This document shows, piece by piece, positions 7,511-15,536 of a DNA stretch of 32,932 bases (position 1 is its first letter; each line of letters opens with the position of its first letter). A program made the translations under genes and the position numbers. The stretch comes from CAZWRK01 sp964635875 (GTDB lineage Bacteria; Pseudomonadota; Gammaproteobacteria; Burkholderiales; Aquaspirillaceae): contig CAZWRK010000045.1 in NCBI GenBank assembly GCA_964635875.1, positions 1 to 32,932 on the forward strand, in the 5' to 3' direction. The notes beneath the pieces are model-generated. The model did not search any database and was not told where the DNA came from. It saw nothing but the letters and a program-made list of their open reading frames with translations.

Positions 7511-8497
7511 ATGAATAAGCAAAATTCCACAGACCAAACCCTGCGCAAAATGCCGTCTTTGAGAGCGGTCAAATGCTTCGTTGCTGCAGCGCGTCATCAA
7601 AGTTTTACCCGTGCGGCAGAAGCTTTGTGTGTGACACAGGCCGCCGTCAGTCGGCAAATTCGTGAATTAGAAGAACACCTTGGAACGGATTTGTTTTTGC
7701 GAACGGGACGTTCGGTGAAATTGACCACGGCGGGCGAAGTTTTTTTTGATGCGGCGCAGCTGTCGTTTATCAACATCGCGCAAGTGGCGACGCGCATTCG
7801 CAAAGATTACGGTGGAACAGAGTCGGATCGTCGGACGTTGACGCTGTGTTGTTCGCCCGCGTTTTCAGGTTTGTGGATGTCGCACCGTTTGCCGAGTTTT
7901 TTTGCTGAGAATCCAGACATTGATTTGAGCTTGATCACCACGCAGAATTTTTTGTCGTTGGAGCCCGGAATACACCCTGATCTTTTCATCACGAAAATGT
8001 CGCGGGTGAGAGAGAGGTATCTCAGTGTTCCTTTGTTTTTTGATCGAATTTATCCTGTTTGCACACCAGAGTATTTGGCACAGCATCCCGAGATTCAGAC
8101 CTTAGAGGGGTTGCGCGATGGCGTGTTGCTCAACCTCAGCCCCTACGGTCGTTCCCAAGTGGCCGAGCACGTTGATTGGGGCGTGTGGTTGGCGATTCAT
8201 CGTTTGGATTTGGACGAGCGCTTGCGGCGTGGCCCGCATTATTTCAATGCCAATGACTACAATTTGCTGATTCAAATGGCCTTGAATCATCAGGGCGTGA
8301 CCCTCGGTTTTGACCATTTAGTACAGCCGTTGCTCGAACAGGGGCGTTTGGTCAAACCGGTGGAACAGGAAGTTGCCTTGGAGGAAACCAGGCATTATCT
8401 GGCCTATCGAGACGACATGGCCGATGACGAGGCGGTGTTGCGCTTTCGCCATTGGTTCTTTGCGCAAACAGGAGGAGGAGCTGACTTTGGTGCTTAA
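7511..8497 (+). CDS. LysR-family transcriptional regulator
   Basis: This 328-residue protein is a standard LysR regulator. A winged helix-turn-helix occupies about residues 14-75 (PSLRAVKCFVAAARHQSFTR, then AAEALCVTQAAVSRQIRELE, with LFLRTGR and LTTAGE closing it). The rest is a periplasmic-binding-like effector domain, with PDLFIT, VCTPEYL and LNHQGVTLGFDHLVQP as familiar elements. It resembles the GcvA branch. Its position divergent from the flavoenzyme operon strongly suggests that it controls that operon in response to the substrate or an intermediate. The ATG has only a weak AGG upstream, but the next Met (residue 14) has none and would cut close to the DNA-binding domain. The effector is unknown. 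Confidence 0.93.
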   Translation: MNKQNSTDQTLRKMPSLRAVKCFVAAARHQSFTRAAEALCVTQAAVSRQIRELEEHLGTDLFLRTGRSVKLTTAGEVFFDAAQLSFINIAQVATRIRKDYGGTESDRRTLTLCCSPAFSGLWMSHRLPSFFAENPDIDLSLITTQNFLSLEPGIHPDLFITKMSRVRERYLSVPLFFDRIYPVCTPEYLAQHPEIQTLEGLRDGVLLNLSPYGRSQVAEHVDWGVWLAIHRLDLDERLRRGPHYFNANDYNLLIQMALNHQGVTLGFDHLVQPLLEQGRLVKPVEQEVALEETRHYLAYRDDMADDEAVLRFRHWFFAQTGGGADFGA

Positions 8498-8730
8498 AAG
8501 AATAGGCTGTGAATCAATTACTTTTAAATGTTTGATTTTTTAGAGCGATTTTTGCCCTTCAGTTCATAAACCAAAGAGTTCTAAGCTATTAAAAACCTTC
8601 TGTAATAAACGCTGTTGTGTTTGCATTATTGAATGGCTTAGCGCAGCCGTTCTGGAGCATGCGCAATATCCCAAGGGCAACTTGGACGCCTGTCTCGTTA
8701 TAATCCCCTTCATTTTGATTGGTGAATGTC
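8498..8730 (+). promoter_or_regulatory. rph upstream region with consensus -10 box
   Basis: This 233-base gap follows lysR and has no gene. TATAAT at 8699-8704 is a perfect -10 box, which would place the rph start near 8711 and give a leader of about 20 bases. No matching -35 box is found at 16-18 bases. CCAAG-GGCAA-CTTGG at 8671-8685 is a short perfect inverted repeat just upstream. I see no intrinsic terminator for lysR. Confidence 0.45.
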
Positions 8731-9447
8731 ATGCGTCCCAGCCACAGAACGCCAGAAGCGTTGCGTCCGATTACCTTTTCTCGTCATTACACTTGCCACG
8801 CCGAAGGGTCGGTTTTAGTGGAGTTTGGCCAAACCAAAGTGTTGTGCACCGCCAGCGTCGAAGAAAACGTGCCGAGCTTTTTAAAAGGCAAAGGACAAGG
8901 CTGGATCACCGCCGAATATGGCATGTTGCCGCGTTCTACTCATACGCGGATGCGTCGTGAAGCGGCCAGCGGTAAGCAATCCGGCCGCACCCAAGAAATT
9001 CAGCGCTTGATTGGCCGTAGTCTGCGGGCGGTGGTCGATTTGAAGGCGCTAGGCGAACGGCAAATTGTTGTGGATTGTGATGTGATTCAAGCCGATGGCG
9101 GTACGCGTACTGCGAGCATTTCGGGTGCTTTTATCGCAGTGCAAGATGCGATCAGTGACTTAATCGCGCGTGGTTTGCTGAAAGACAGCCCGATTCGGGA
9201 TCATATCGCCGCGATTTCGGTCGGGATTTACCAAGGTATGCCGGTATTGGATTTGGACTATGCCGAGGATTCGGCCTGTGACACTGATATGAACGTTGTG
9301 ATGACGGGGGCGGGGCATTTGGTGGAGGTTCAGGGCACTGCCGAAGGCGTACCGTTTTCGCGCCAAGAGATGAACCAGCTGCTCGATTTGGCCGAGGCGG
9401 GTATTCAGGACATTATCGCGCTGCAAAAAGCGGCGTTGGCATCGTAG
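8731..9447 (+). CDS. rph: Ribonuclease PH
   Basis: This 238-residue protein is full-length RNase PH, the phosphate-dependent 3'-5' exonuclease that trims tRNA precursors. Family hallmarks appear in order: MRPSHRTPEALRPITF at the start, HAEGSVLVEFGQTKVLCTAS, GWITAEYGMLPRSTHTR, SGRTQEIQRLIGRSLRAVVD, DCDVIQADGGTRTASISGAF and a C-terminal LVEVQGTAEGVPFS. The frame is open from a TTG at 8719, but the ATG at 8731 matches the family start exactly and has GGTGA upstream. In many betaproteobacteria rph is followed by rdgB and hemW. Here those two genes lie 4.2 kb further on, separated by cysDN, a zinc-ribbon gene and dusA. Confidence 0.97.
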   Translation: MRPSHRTPEALRPITFSRHYTCHAEGSVLVEFGQTKVLCTASVEENVPSFLKGKGQGWITAEYGMLPRSTHTRMRREAASGKQSGRTQEIQRLIGRSLRAVVDLKALGERQIVVDCDVIQADGGTRTASISGAFIAVQDAISDLIARGLLKDSPIRDHIAAISVGIYQGMPVLDLDYAEDSACDTDMNVVMTGAGHLVEVQGTAEGVPFSRQEMNQLLDLAEAGIQDIIALQKAALAS

Positions 9448-9641
9448 TTTCAGATTGATTGATCAAGCTTGGCGATGTGTATCGCATTTCTTAAATAGCT
9501 TTTAGAAATAACATATAGCCAAAAATACCAAAGCAGATAATAAAGACGCGGTATCCTCTGCCTACAAAATTGTCTGGCATGCTGCCGCGTGTCTCTGCAT
9601 TAACCGTTTGTCCCTCGGACAGCTGTCCCCGGAGTGAGTGA

Positions 9642-10550
9642 ATGAATTCACAGCGTCTTTCCCATCTTAAGCAACTTGAAGCCGAGTCGATTCACATCAT
9701 TCGTGAAGTGGTGGCCGAATTTGAAAACCCCGTCATGTTGTACTCGATCGGCAAAGATTCGTCGGTGATGTTGCACTTGGCACGCAAAGCATTTTGGCCT
9801 GCACCGCCGCCGTTTCCTTTGATGCATGTGAACACCACATGGAAATTTAAGGAAATGATTCAGTTCCGTGACCAAATGGCAAAAGAAGCCGGCATGGATT
9901 TGATCGTGCATGTGAATGAAGAAGGGGTCGCAGCCAACATTAATCCGTTTGATCATGGCAGCTCGAAATATACGGATGTAATGAAAACGCAGGCACTCAA
10001 GCAAGCCTTAGACAAATACAAATTTGATGCCGCATTTGGCGGTGCACGCCGTGATGAAGAGAAGTCGCGTGCCAAAGAGCGGGTGTACTCGTTCCGCGAT
10101 AAATTCCACCGCTGGGATCCAAAAAATCAACGGCCTGAGCTGTGGAATCTGTATAACAGCCGCGTCAATAAAGGCGAGTCAATTCGGGTGTTCCCACTAT
10201 CGAACTGGACCGAGTTGGATATTTGGCAATACATCTGGCGCGAAAATATCCCGATTGTGCCGCTGTATCTGTCTGCTGAACGGCCAGTCGTCGAGCGCGA
10301 TGGCATGTTGTTGATGGTGGACGATGAGCGTTTGCCGCTACAAGAAGGCGAAGTTCCCGAAATGAAGCAAGTCCGCTTCCGGACGCTGGGCTGTTATCCG
10401 CTGACTGGTGCGGTGGAATCGACCGCCAATACCCTGCCTGAGATCATTCAAGAAATGCTGCTCACGACTACCAGCGAACGTTCTGGGCGCGCCATCGACC
10501 ATGATCAAGCTGGTTCGATGGAAAAGAAAAAGCGCGAAGGGTACTTCTAA
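9642..10550 (+). CDS. cysD: Sulfate adenylyltransferase subunit 2
   Basis: This 302-residue protein is the catalytic small subunit of ATP sulfurylase, which makes adenosine 5'-phosphosulfate from sulfate and ATP in the cytosol. The PP-loop YSIGKDSSVMLHL lies at 34-46 (SxGxDS form). FGGARRDEEKSRAKERVYSFRD, RVFPLSNWTELDIWQYI, VRFRTLGCYPLTGA and the C-terminal MEKKKREGYF are all diagnostic. GGAG stands upstream of the ATG. It needs the GTPase subunit encoded just downstream. The 194-base gap before it (9448-9641) is AT-rich and holds no gene; only weak promoter candidates are visible and no CysB site can be called with confidence. Confidence 0.97.
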   Translation: MNSQRLSHLKQLEAESIHIIREVVAEFENPVMLYSIGKDSSVMLHLARKAFWPAPPPFPLMHVNTTWKFKEMIQFRDQMAKEAGMDLIVHVNEEGVAANINPFDHGSSKYTDVMKTQALKQALDKYKFDAAFGGARRDEEKSRAKERVYSFRDKFHRWDPKNQRPELWNLYNSRVNKGESIRVFPLSNWTELDIWQYIWRENIPIVPLYLSAERPVVERDGMLLMVDDERLPLQEGEVPEMKQVRFRTLGCYPLTGAVESTANTLPEIIQEMLLTTTSERSGRAIDHDQAGSMEKKKREGYF

Positions 10551-10568
10551 GCGACACCACGCGCACCG

Positions 10569-10584
10569 ACGGCCGACTGGCCGT
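10569..10584 (+). repeat. Small hairpin between cysD and cysN
   Basis: ACGGCC and GGCCGT form a perfect 6-bp stem around GACT, with no T run afterwards. It sits in the 85-base spacer of the cysDN operon and could be a processing or stability element rather than a terminator. Confidence 0.4.
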
Positions 10585-10635
10585 TATCAGAATGATTGAA
10601 CGCCGTGCCCGTGGATGGCATGGCCGGAGTGAACT

Positions 10636-12060
10636 ATGAATGATCTATTAAAAACCGATATCGAAACCTATTTGCGTCGCCACGAAGAAAAAGACCTGCT
10701 GCGCTTTATTACCTGTGGCAGCGTGGATGATGGTAAATCAACCCTTATTGGTCGTTTATTGCACGATACCAAAGCGATTTTCGAAGACCAATTGGCCGCC
10801 GTGACGCGTGATAGCCGCGTGCATGGTACGACGGGCGATGTGCCAGATTTGGCTTTGCTGGTGGATGGTCTGCAGTCTGAGCGTGAACAAGGCATTACGA
10901 TTGACGTTGCTTACCGCTACTTCTCGACCGACAAGCGCAAATTTATCATTGCTGACACCCCGGGGCACGAGCAGTACACCCGCAATATGGCAACCGGCGC
11001 ATCGACAGCGAGTCTGGCGATTATTTTGATTGACGCCCGTTACGGCGTACAAACCCAAACCCGTCGCCATAGCTATTTGGTGAGCTTGCTGGGGATTCGC
11101 CATGTGATTGTGGCGGTCAACAAAATGGACTTGATGGATTTTGATGAGTCGGTTTTTGAGCGGATTCGTCAAGACTATGTCGACTTTAGCGCGTCGCTCG
11201 GGATTCCCGATGTGCGCTTTATTCCTTTATCAGCATTGAATGGCGATAACGTGGCGAGCCTCAGCCCGTCGATGCCGTGGTATGCCGGTCCGACGCTGTT
11301 GGATTATCTAGAAAGCGTCGAAATTAGCCATGATGATCCTTTGTCTGAGTTGCGCTTCCCCGTGCAGTACGTTAATCGCCCACACCTTGATTTTCGCGGC
11401 TATTGCGGCACGGTCGCGGCGGGTTGTGTTCAGCCCGGCCAAACGATTCGTGCGCTGCCCTCCGGTAAAACCGCAACAGTAAAAAGTATTGTGTGCTGGG
11501 AAGGCGATTTAGCGCAGGCGGTACAAGGTCAAGCGGTCACGATTACGCTGAACGAAGAGATTGATATTTCTCGTGGCGATATGTTGGTGCCAGCGGATTC
11601 AAAAGCCGTGATTGGTCAGGCGTTCGATGCACATTTGGTGTGGATGCACGAAGCCGCCTTGCAAGTCGGCAAGGTTTACGATTTCAAGCTCGGGACAACC
11701 TTTGTCGCCGGTCGTGTCACGGCAATTCAACATCAGATTGATGTGAATACGCTAGAGCAACACGCTGTGGATAGCTTGCCGCTGAACGGTATCGCAAAAG
11801 TGACGATTGAGCTCGAAAGCGCGGTGGTGTTGGATGCGTATACCGATTGCCGCGCTACCGGTAGCTTTATCGTGGTCGATCGTCTGAGTAATGTGACGGT
11901 CGGCGCGGGAATGGTGCGTGAACCGGCGGAGAAAGCCGCTGTGACTGACGTGCCTGCAACTGTCAACTGGGCGGCGTTCGAGCAAGATTTGAATGCGCTG
12001 GTGCGTAAGCACTTTCCGCATTGGGGTGCGCGCGATATCCGTGAATTACTGAGCAAGTAA
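10636..12060 (+). CDS. cysN: Sulfate adenylyltransferase subunit 1 (GTPase)
   Basis: This 474-residue translation-factor-like GTPase couples GTP hydrolysis to APS synthesis by CysD. The P-loop GSVDDGKST is at 28-36, REQGITID at 83-90, the G3 motif DTPGHEQY at 107-114 and the guanine-specifying NKMD at 162-165; beta-barrel domains follow. It ends at the normal CysN length with no APS kinase (CysC) domain, and no cysC gene is present in the window. That fits, but does not prove, direct reduction of APS. The ATG has GGAG at a good distance. A strong palindromic terminator closes the cysDN operon. Confidence 0.97.
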   Translation: MNDLLKTDIETYLRRHEEKDLLRFITCGSVDDGKSTLIGRLLHDTKAIFEDQLAAVTRDSRVHGTTGDVPDLALLVDGLQSEREQGITIDVAYRYFSTDKRKFIIADTPGHEQYTRNMATGASTASLAIILIDARYGVQTQTRRHSYLVSLLGIRHVIVAVNKMDLMDFDESVFERIRQDYVDFSASLGIPDVRFIPLSALNGDNVASLSPSMPWYAGPTLLDYLESVEISHDDPLSELRFPVQYVNRPHLDFRGYCGTVAAGCVQPGQTIRALPSGKTATVKSIVCWEGDLAQAVQGQAVTITLNEEIDISRGDMLVPADSKAVIGQAFDAHLVWMHEAALQVGKVYDFKLGTTFVAGRVTAIQHQIDVNTLEQHAVDSLPLNGIAKVTIELESAVVLDAYTDCRATGSFIVVDRLSNVTVGAGMVREPAEKAAVTDVPATVNWAAFEQDLNALVRKHFPHWGARDIRELLSK

Positions 12061-12072
12061 ACGCTGATTGCT

Positions 12073-12108
12073 CATGAAAAAAGCCCGAGAAATCGGGCTT
12101 TTTTCATG
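12073..12108. terminator. Bidirectional palindromic terminator after cysN
   Basis: The arms CATGAAAAAAGCCCGA (12073-12088) and TCGGGCTTTTTTCATG (12093-12108) are perfectly complementary over 16 bases around a GAAA tetraloop. It has a T run on both strands, so it can end cysN on the plus strand and the zinc-ribbon gene on the minus strand, whose stop is only two bases away. Confidence 0.93.
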
Positions 12109-12109
12109 T

Positions 12110-12316
12110 CTAACCCAGCTCATTGCGCAGTGCATAAAACAGCTTTTCCATCATATCGAGGGGTGCGGTTTTTAAAGTAGTGCTCCCGCACTCAGGGCAT
12201 TGATCGGGGGCGATGGAGCGCGGGTTGATTAGCGCATCACTTTCATTGCCAGGAAGAACAGTGCGCCAATCGCAGTCTTGGCAGTGGATTTTGCGTGGGG
12301 GGATGGGTACTGGCAT
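12110..12316 (-). CDS. Small zinc-ribbon protein of unknown function
   Basis: This 68-residue protein has two CxxC knuckles, C12/C15 (HCQDC) and C39/C42 (QCPECG), spaced as in a zinc ribbon that would bind one zinc ion. Between them is a 23-residue loop, and the tail (MEKLFYALRNELG) looks helical. There is no signal peptide or membrane segment, so it should be cytosolic. AGGAGA lies about nine bases before the ATG, and the stop abuts a bidirectional terminator, so the gene has both translation and termination signals of its own. It stands alone on the minus strand between cysN and dusA. I do not recognise the family or a function. Nucleic-acid or protein binding would be typical of such ribbons. 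Confidence 0.8.
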   Translation of the reverse strand: MPVPIPPRKIHCQDCDWRTVLPGNESDALINPRSIAPDQCPECGSTTLKTAPLDMMEKLFYALRNELG

Positions 12317-12377
12317 CGGATGTTTCTCCTAAAAATAGCGGGCTTACTAAGCAATCAGCGGTTTTATAACGACACCG

Positions 12378-12396
12378 AGCGACAGATTTTGTCGCT
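12378..12396. promoter_or_regulatory. Inverted repeat upstream of dusA
   Basis: AGCGACA and TGTCGCT form a perfect 7-bp inverted repeat around GATTT, in the 200-base gap between the divergent zinc-ribbon and dusA genes. It could be an operator or a 5' hairpin. No terminator-like T run follows. The rest of the gap shows nothing convincing. Confidence 0.4.
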
Positions 12397-12516
12397 TTCA
12401 AGAGATGTGCAATGTTGCTTGCGCGACGTTCAAACCGATTTTGCGGCGCATCGGTCCGTTTTTTTGGGCGATGTATGCGTAAAATTGCGCTCTTGTTTTC
12501 TTATGTTGTGACTGCT

Positions 12517-13521
12517 ATGACTTGCCTTTCTTCTGCCCTGCCGCCGCGTCGTCTCTCTGTTGCCCCGATGTTGGATTGGACTGATCGCCATTACCGTTAT
12601 TTCTTTCGATTGATTTCCCGACACACTTGGCTTTACAGCGAGATGGTGACAACGGGCGCCTTGCTGCATGGAGATGTGAAGCGTCATCTACGATTTGATC
12701 CATCCGAGCAGCCGATTGCCTTGCAATTGGGCGGCAGTGAACCCGCTGACCTTGCGCAATGCGCTAAATTGGCGCAGGCATGGGGCTATAACGAGGTCAA
12801 CCTGAATGTCGGATGCCCGAGCGAACGGGTGCAGCGTGGGGCATTTGGGGCGTGTTTAATGAAAGAGTCGGCACTGGTGGCCGATGGCGTGCGGGCGATG
12901 CGTGATCAGTGCGACTTGCCGGTGACGGTCAAGCATCGTATTGGCGTCGATCAGGAGGAAAGTTACGATTTCCTCGCTGAATTTGTCGGTACAGTGGCCG
13001 AGGCGGGCTGTTCGACGTTTATTGTGCATGCGCGAAATGCGATCTTAAAGGGCCTGTCGCCGAAAGAAAATCGCGAGATTCCGCCGCTGAAATATGATTA
13101 TGTGTATCGCTTGAAGCAGGACAATCCGCAGCTAGAGATTTTGATCAACGGCGGCATTAAAACGTGGGCGGAGGTCGATACACACCTACAGCACGTCGAC
13201 GGGGTGATGATCGGTCGTGAGGCGTATCACAACCCATGGCTCTTTTTTGGTGCCGATGCTCGGTATTACCCCGAGTTCTTCCCTGCGGCTTCTGCGCCGT
13301 CGCGTGAGGGGGTGCTGGCGCAGTTGGTCCCTTATGTTGAGGCGCATTTGGCCGAGGGCGGAAAGGTGCGTGATATTGCGCGTCATGTGTTGGGATTAAC
13401 TGCTGGCATGCCTGGTGGTCGGCGGTTCCGGCATGTGTTGTCTGATGCTACGCAGTTACGAGATGCTGATAGTGGGATTTTTATGCGGGCATGGGCGGCG
13501 ATGCGGGATGGTTTAGCGTGA
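12517..13521 (+). CDS. dusA: tRNA-dihydrouridine(20/20a) synthase
   Basis: This protein reduces uridine 20/20a in the tRNA D-loop using FMN and NADPH. It has RRLSVAPMLDWTDRHYR at 11-27, the catalytic cysteine C100 in NLNVGCPSERVQRGAFGA, KHRIGVD, IVHARNAILKGLSPKENR and the FMN-binding INGGI and GVMIGR motifs. It is clearly the DusA branch rather than DusB or DusC. The start is uncertain: the frame is open back to 12412, and 12517 is chosen because it leaves the usual short lead before RLSVAPM, giving 334 residues. No strong ribosome site is seen at any candidate; the ATG at 12475 is an alternative. An intrinsic terminator follows. Confidence 0.93.
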   Translation: MTCLSSALPPRRLSVAPMLDWTDRHYRYFFRLISRHTWLYSEMVTTGALLHGDVKRHLRFDPSEQPIALQLGGSEPADLAQCAKLAQAWGYNEVNLNVGCPSERVQRGAFGACLMKESALVADGVRAMRDQCDLPVTVKHRIGVDQEESYDFLAEFVGTVAEAGCSTFIVHARNAILKGLSPKENREIPPLKYDYVYRLKQDNPQLEILINGGIKTWAEVDTHLQHVDGVMIGREAYHNPWLFFGADARYYPEFFPAASAPSREGVLAQLVPYVEAHLAEGGKVRDIARHVLGLTAGMPGGRRFRHVLSDATQLRDADSGIFMRAWAAMRDGLA

Positions 13522-13593
13522 CCACGTAGCATGGTTCATATTTGCTGTGTTTGCGTTTGGTATTTTTATGGTGGTTGTTTTTGCTTTTTTAAT

Positions 13594-13626
13594 AAACAAC
13601 GTCCGAATATAGGGCGTTGTTTTTTA
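13594..13626. terminator. Intrinsic terminator after dusA
   Basis: AAACAACG (13594-13601) pairs with CGTTGTTT (13615-13622), extended inward by TCC against GGG, with a GAATATA loop. A T run follows on the plus strand and an A run precedes it, so it may work in both directions. It separates dusA from rdgB. Confidence 0.85.
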
Positions 13627-13677
13627 TTGTCTTTTGTGGAAAATCACTAAAAATTTGGCGCTTAAAAGGATAAAGCC

Positions 13678-14274
13678 ATGTTTCCTCGTTTGGTACTTGC
13701 TTCAAATAATCAGGGCAAGTTAAAAGAGTTCTCCGCGTTATTGGCGCCGCTAGGCATTGATGAGGTGGTGGCGCAAGGCGCTTTAAATGTGCCTGAGGCC
13801 GAAGAGCCTTTTTTGACCTTTGTTGAGAATGCGTTGACGAAGGCACGGCATGCGAGCCGCTTAACCGGTTTGCCTGCATTGGCGGACGACTCGGGTTTGT
13901 GTGTGCGTTGTTTAGCGGGTGCGCCGGGGGTGTTGTCAGCGCGGTATGCGGGCGAGCCGAAATCGGATGCGCGCAATAATGAAAAATTGTTGGCCGAAAT
14001 GGCTCATCACACTGATCGGCGAGCGTATTACTACTGCGTATTGGTCTTGGTGCGTAGCGCGGATGATCCGCAGCCTTTGATTGTCGATGGCACATGGATG
14101 GGCGAGATTTTGCCTGAACCGCGTGGCGCGGGTGGATTTGGATACGATCCTATTTTCTTGGATGTGCCTTCTGGTCTGTCGGCGGCGGAGTTGGATCTAG
14201 CTGCAAAAAATACCATGAGCCATCGTGCAAAAGCACTACAGCAGCTGGTGATTCAGCTCAAACAGCAGGGATAA
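13678..14274 (+). CDS. rdgB: XTP/dITP pyrophosphatase (non-canonical purine NTPase)
   Basis: This 198-residue protein is a full-length RdgB/HAM1 enzyme, which hydrolyses dITP, XTP and related damaged nucleotides so that they are not built into DNA or RNA. Signatures are LASNNQGKLKEF at 7-18, TFVENALTKARHAS, ADDSGLCVRCLAGAPGVLSARYAG from about 68, and GGFGYDPIFL followed by MSHRAKALQQL at the end. AAGGA precedes the ATG. It is followed seven bases later by hemW, the usual partner in proteobacteria, so the two are probably co-transcribed. Confidence 0.96.
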   Translation: MFPRLVLASNNQGKLKEFSALLAPLGIDEVVAQGALNVPEAEEPFLTFVENALTKARHASRLTGLPALADDSGLCVRCLAGAPGVLSARYAGEPKSDARNNEKLLAEMAHHTDRRAYYYCVLVLVRSADDPQPLIVDGTWMGEILPEPRGAGGFGYDPIFLDVPSGLSAAELDLAAKNTMSHRAKALQQLVIQLKQQG

Positions 14275-14281
14275 GCGTGCG

Positions 14282-15478
14282 ATGCAGCCGATTTCTTTAG
14301 GGTTACCTGGTCAGCATGCGTGGCACTTGGATGCACTACCGCCGTTGTCGTTGTATGTGCATTTTCCGTGGTGTGTGCGGAAGTGTCCGTATTGCGATTT
14401 TAACTCCCACGATATGCGTGGTGGGTTCGATGAGGTGCGTTATGTTGATGCGCTGATTCGGGATATTGAGTTGGCGTTGCCGTCCATCTGGGGGCGGCGG
14501 GTGACGTCGATCTTTATGGGCGGTGGCACGCCAAGTTTGTTTTCGGCCGCACAAATTGGTCGGTTTTTAGACGCGGTGCATGCGCGCTTAAAGATGGATC
14601 CCAATGCAGAAATCACCTTAGAAGCCAATCCGGGCACGGCAGAGGCGGATAAATTTCGTGATTTTCGGGCGGCGGGGGTGAATCGGCTGTCGATTGGGGT
14701 GCAGAGTTTTGACCCGCAGTTTTTGTCCGCCCTTGGGCGGATTCATGGCCGAGAAGAGGCACAAACTGCGGCGCGATTGGCGGCCGAGCATTTTGAGACG
14801 TTTAATTTGGATTTGATGTATGCCTTGCCATCGCAATCGGTGGCACAGGCTTTGGCGGATGTCGAAATGGCGTTGAGTTTTGGGCCGACGCATCTATCGG
14901 CGTATCACCTGACGATTGAGCCAAATACCTATTTTGCGGTGAATGTGCCACAAAATTTACCGGACGATGATGTATCGGCGGATATGCAAGAGGCGATTGA
15001 AGCGCGTTTGGCCGAGGCGGGCTTTTTGCATTATGAGACGTCGGCATTTGCGTTGCCGAACCACTATAGCCGCCACAATTTGAATTATTGGATGTTTGGC
15101 GACTATTTAGGTGTCGGGGCGGGGGCGCACAGTAAGTTGTCTTTTCATGACCATATTCGTCGTGAAATGCGTGAGAAGCAGCCCGCAGCTTATTTAGCTG
15201 CTGTCGAGGCCTCGTCGCCGGTTGCTGTGCAGTCGGCGATTCGTCAAGAGGCTTTGCCATTTGAATTCATGATGAACGCGCTGCGGCTGACGGATGGATT
15301 TGAACCGGCCTTATTTGCTGAGCGCACGGGTTTGCCGTTAGCGAGTGTGCTGAAGGAGTTGAACGAAGCGGAGCGCCGTGGCTTGCTGCTGCGAAGCGTG
15401 CATCGTATCCAGCCTTCGATCCAAGGGCAGCGGTTTTTGAATGATTTGTTAACTTTGTTTTTGCGTGATGAGGCGTAG
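14282..15478 (+). CDS. hemW: Radical SAM heme chaperone HemW
   Basis: This 398-residue protein is HemW (formerly misnamed coproporphyrinogen oxidase-like). The radical SAM cluster site is WCVRKCPYCDF, with C31, C35 and C38 in the CxxxCxxC spacing. FMGGGTPSLF, EANPGTAE, GVNRLSIGVQSFD, NLDLMYALPSQ and HLSAYHLTIEPNTYF follow in the usual order, with the HemW C-terminal domain after about residue 300. HemW binds heme and helps deliver it to respiratory proteins. HemN itself is less likely because its additional N-terminal elements are missing. The ATG is seven bases after the rdgB stop. Confidence 0.95.
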   Translation: MQPISLGLPGQHAWHLDALPPLSLYVHFPWCVRKCPYCDFNSHDMRGGFDEVRYVDALIRDIELALPSIWGRRVTSIFMGGGTPSLFSAAQIGRFLDAVHARLKMDPNAEITLEANPGTAEADKFRDFRAAGVNRLSIGVQSFDPQFLSALGRIHGREEAQTAARLAAEHFETFNLDLMYALPSQSVAQALADVEMALSFGPTHLSAYHLTIEPNTYFAVNVPQNLPDDDVSADMQEAIEARLAEAGFLHYETSAFALPNHYSRHNLNYWMFGDYLGVGAGAHSKLSFHDHIRREMREKQPAAYLAAVEASSPVAVQSAIRQEALPFEFMMNALRLTDGFEPALFAERTGLPLASVLKELNEAERRGLLLRSVHRIQPSIQGQRFLNDLLTLFLRDEA

Positions 15479-15536
15479 TTGTTAAGGCTGCGCTGGGCGT
15501 TGGTTTACCGGCCCTTTAATTTTAAGGAGTGTTTTA

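Noticed and set aside
7406..7657. N-terminal extension of the flavoenzyme frame to 7657.
   Set aside because: It would cover the divergent promoter region and the 5' end of lysR. The ATG at 7405 has a clear ribosome site.
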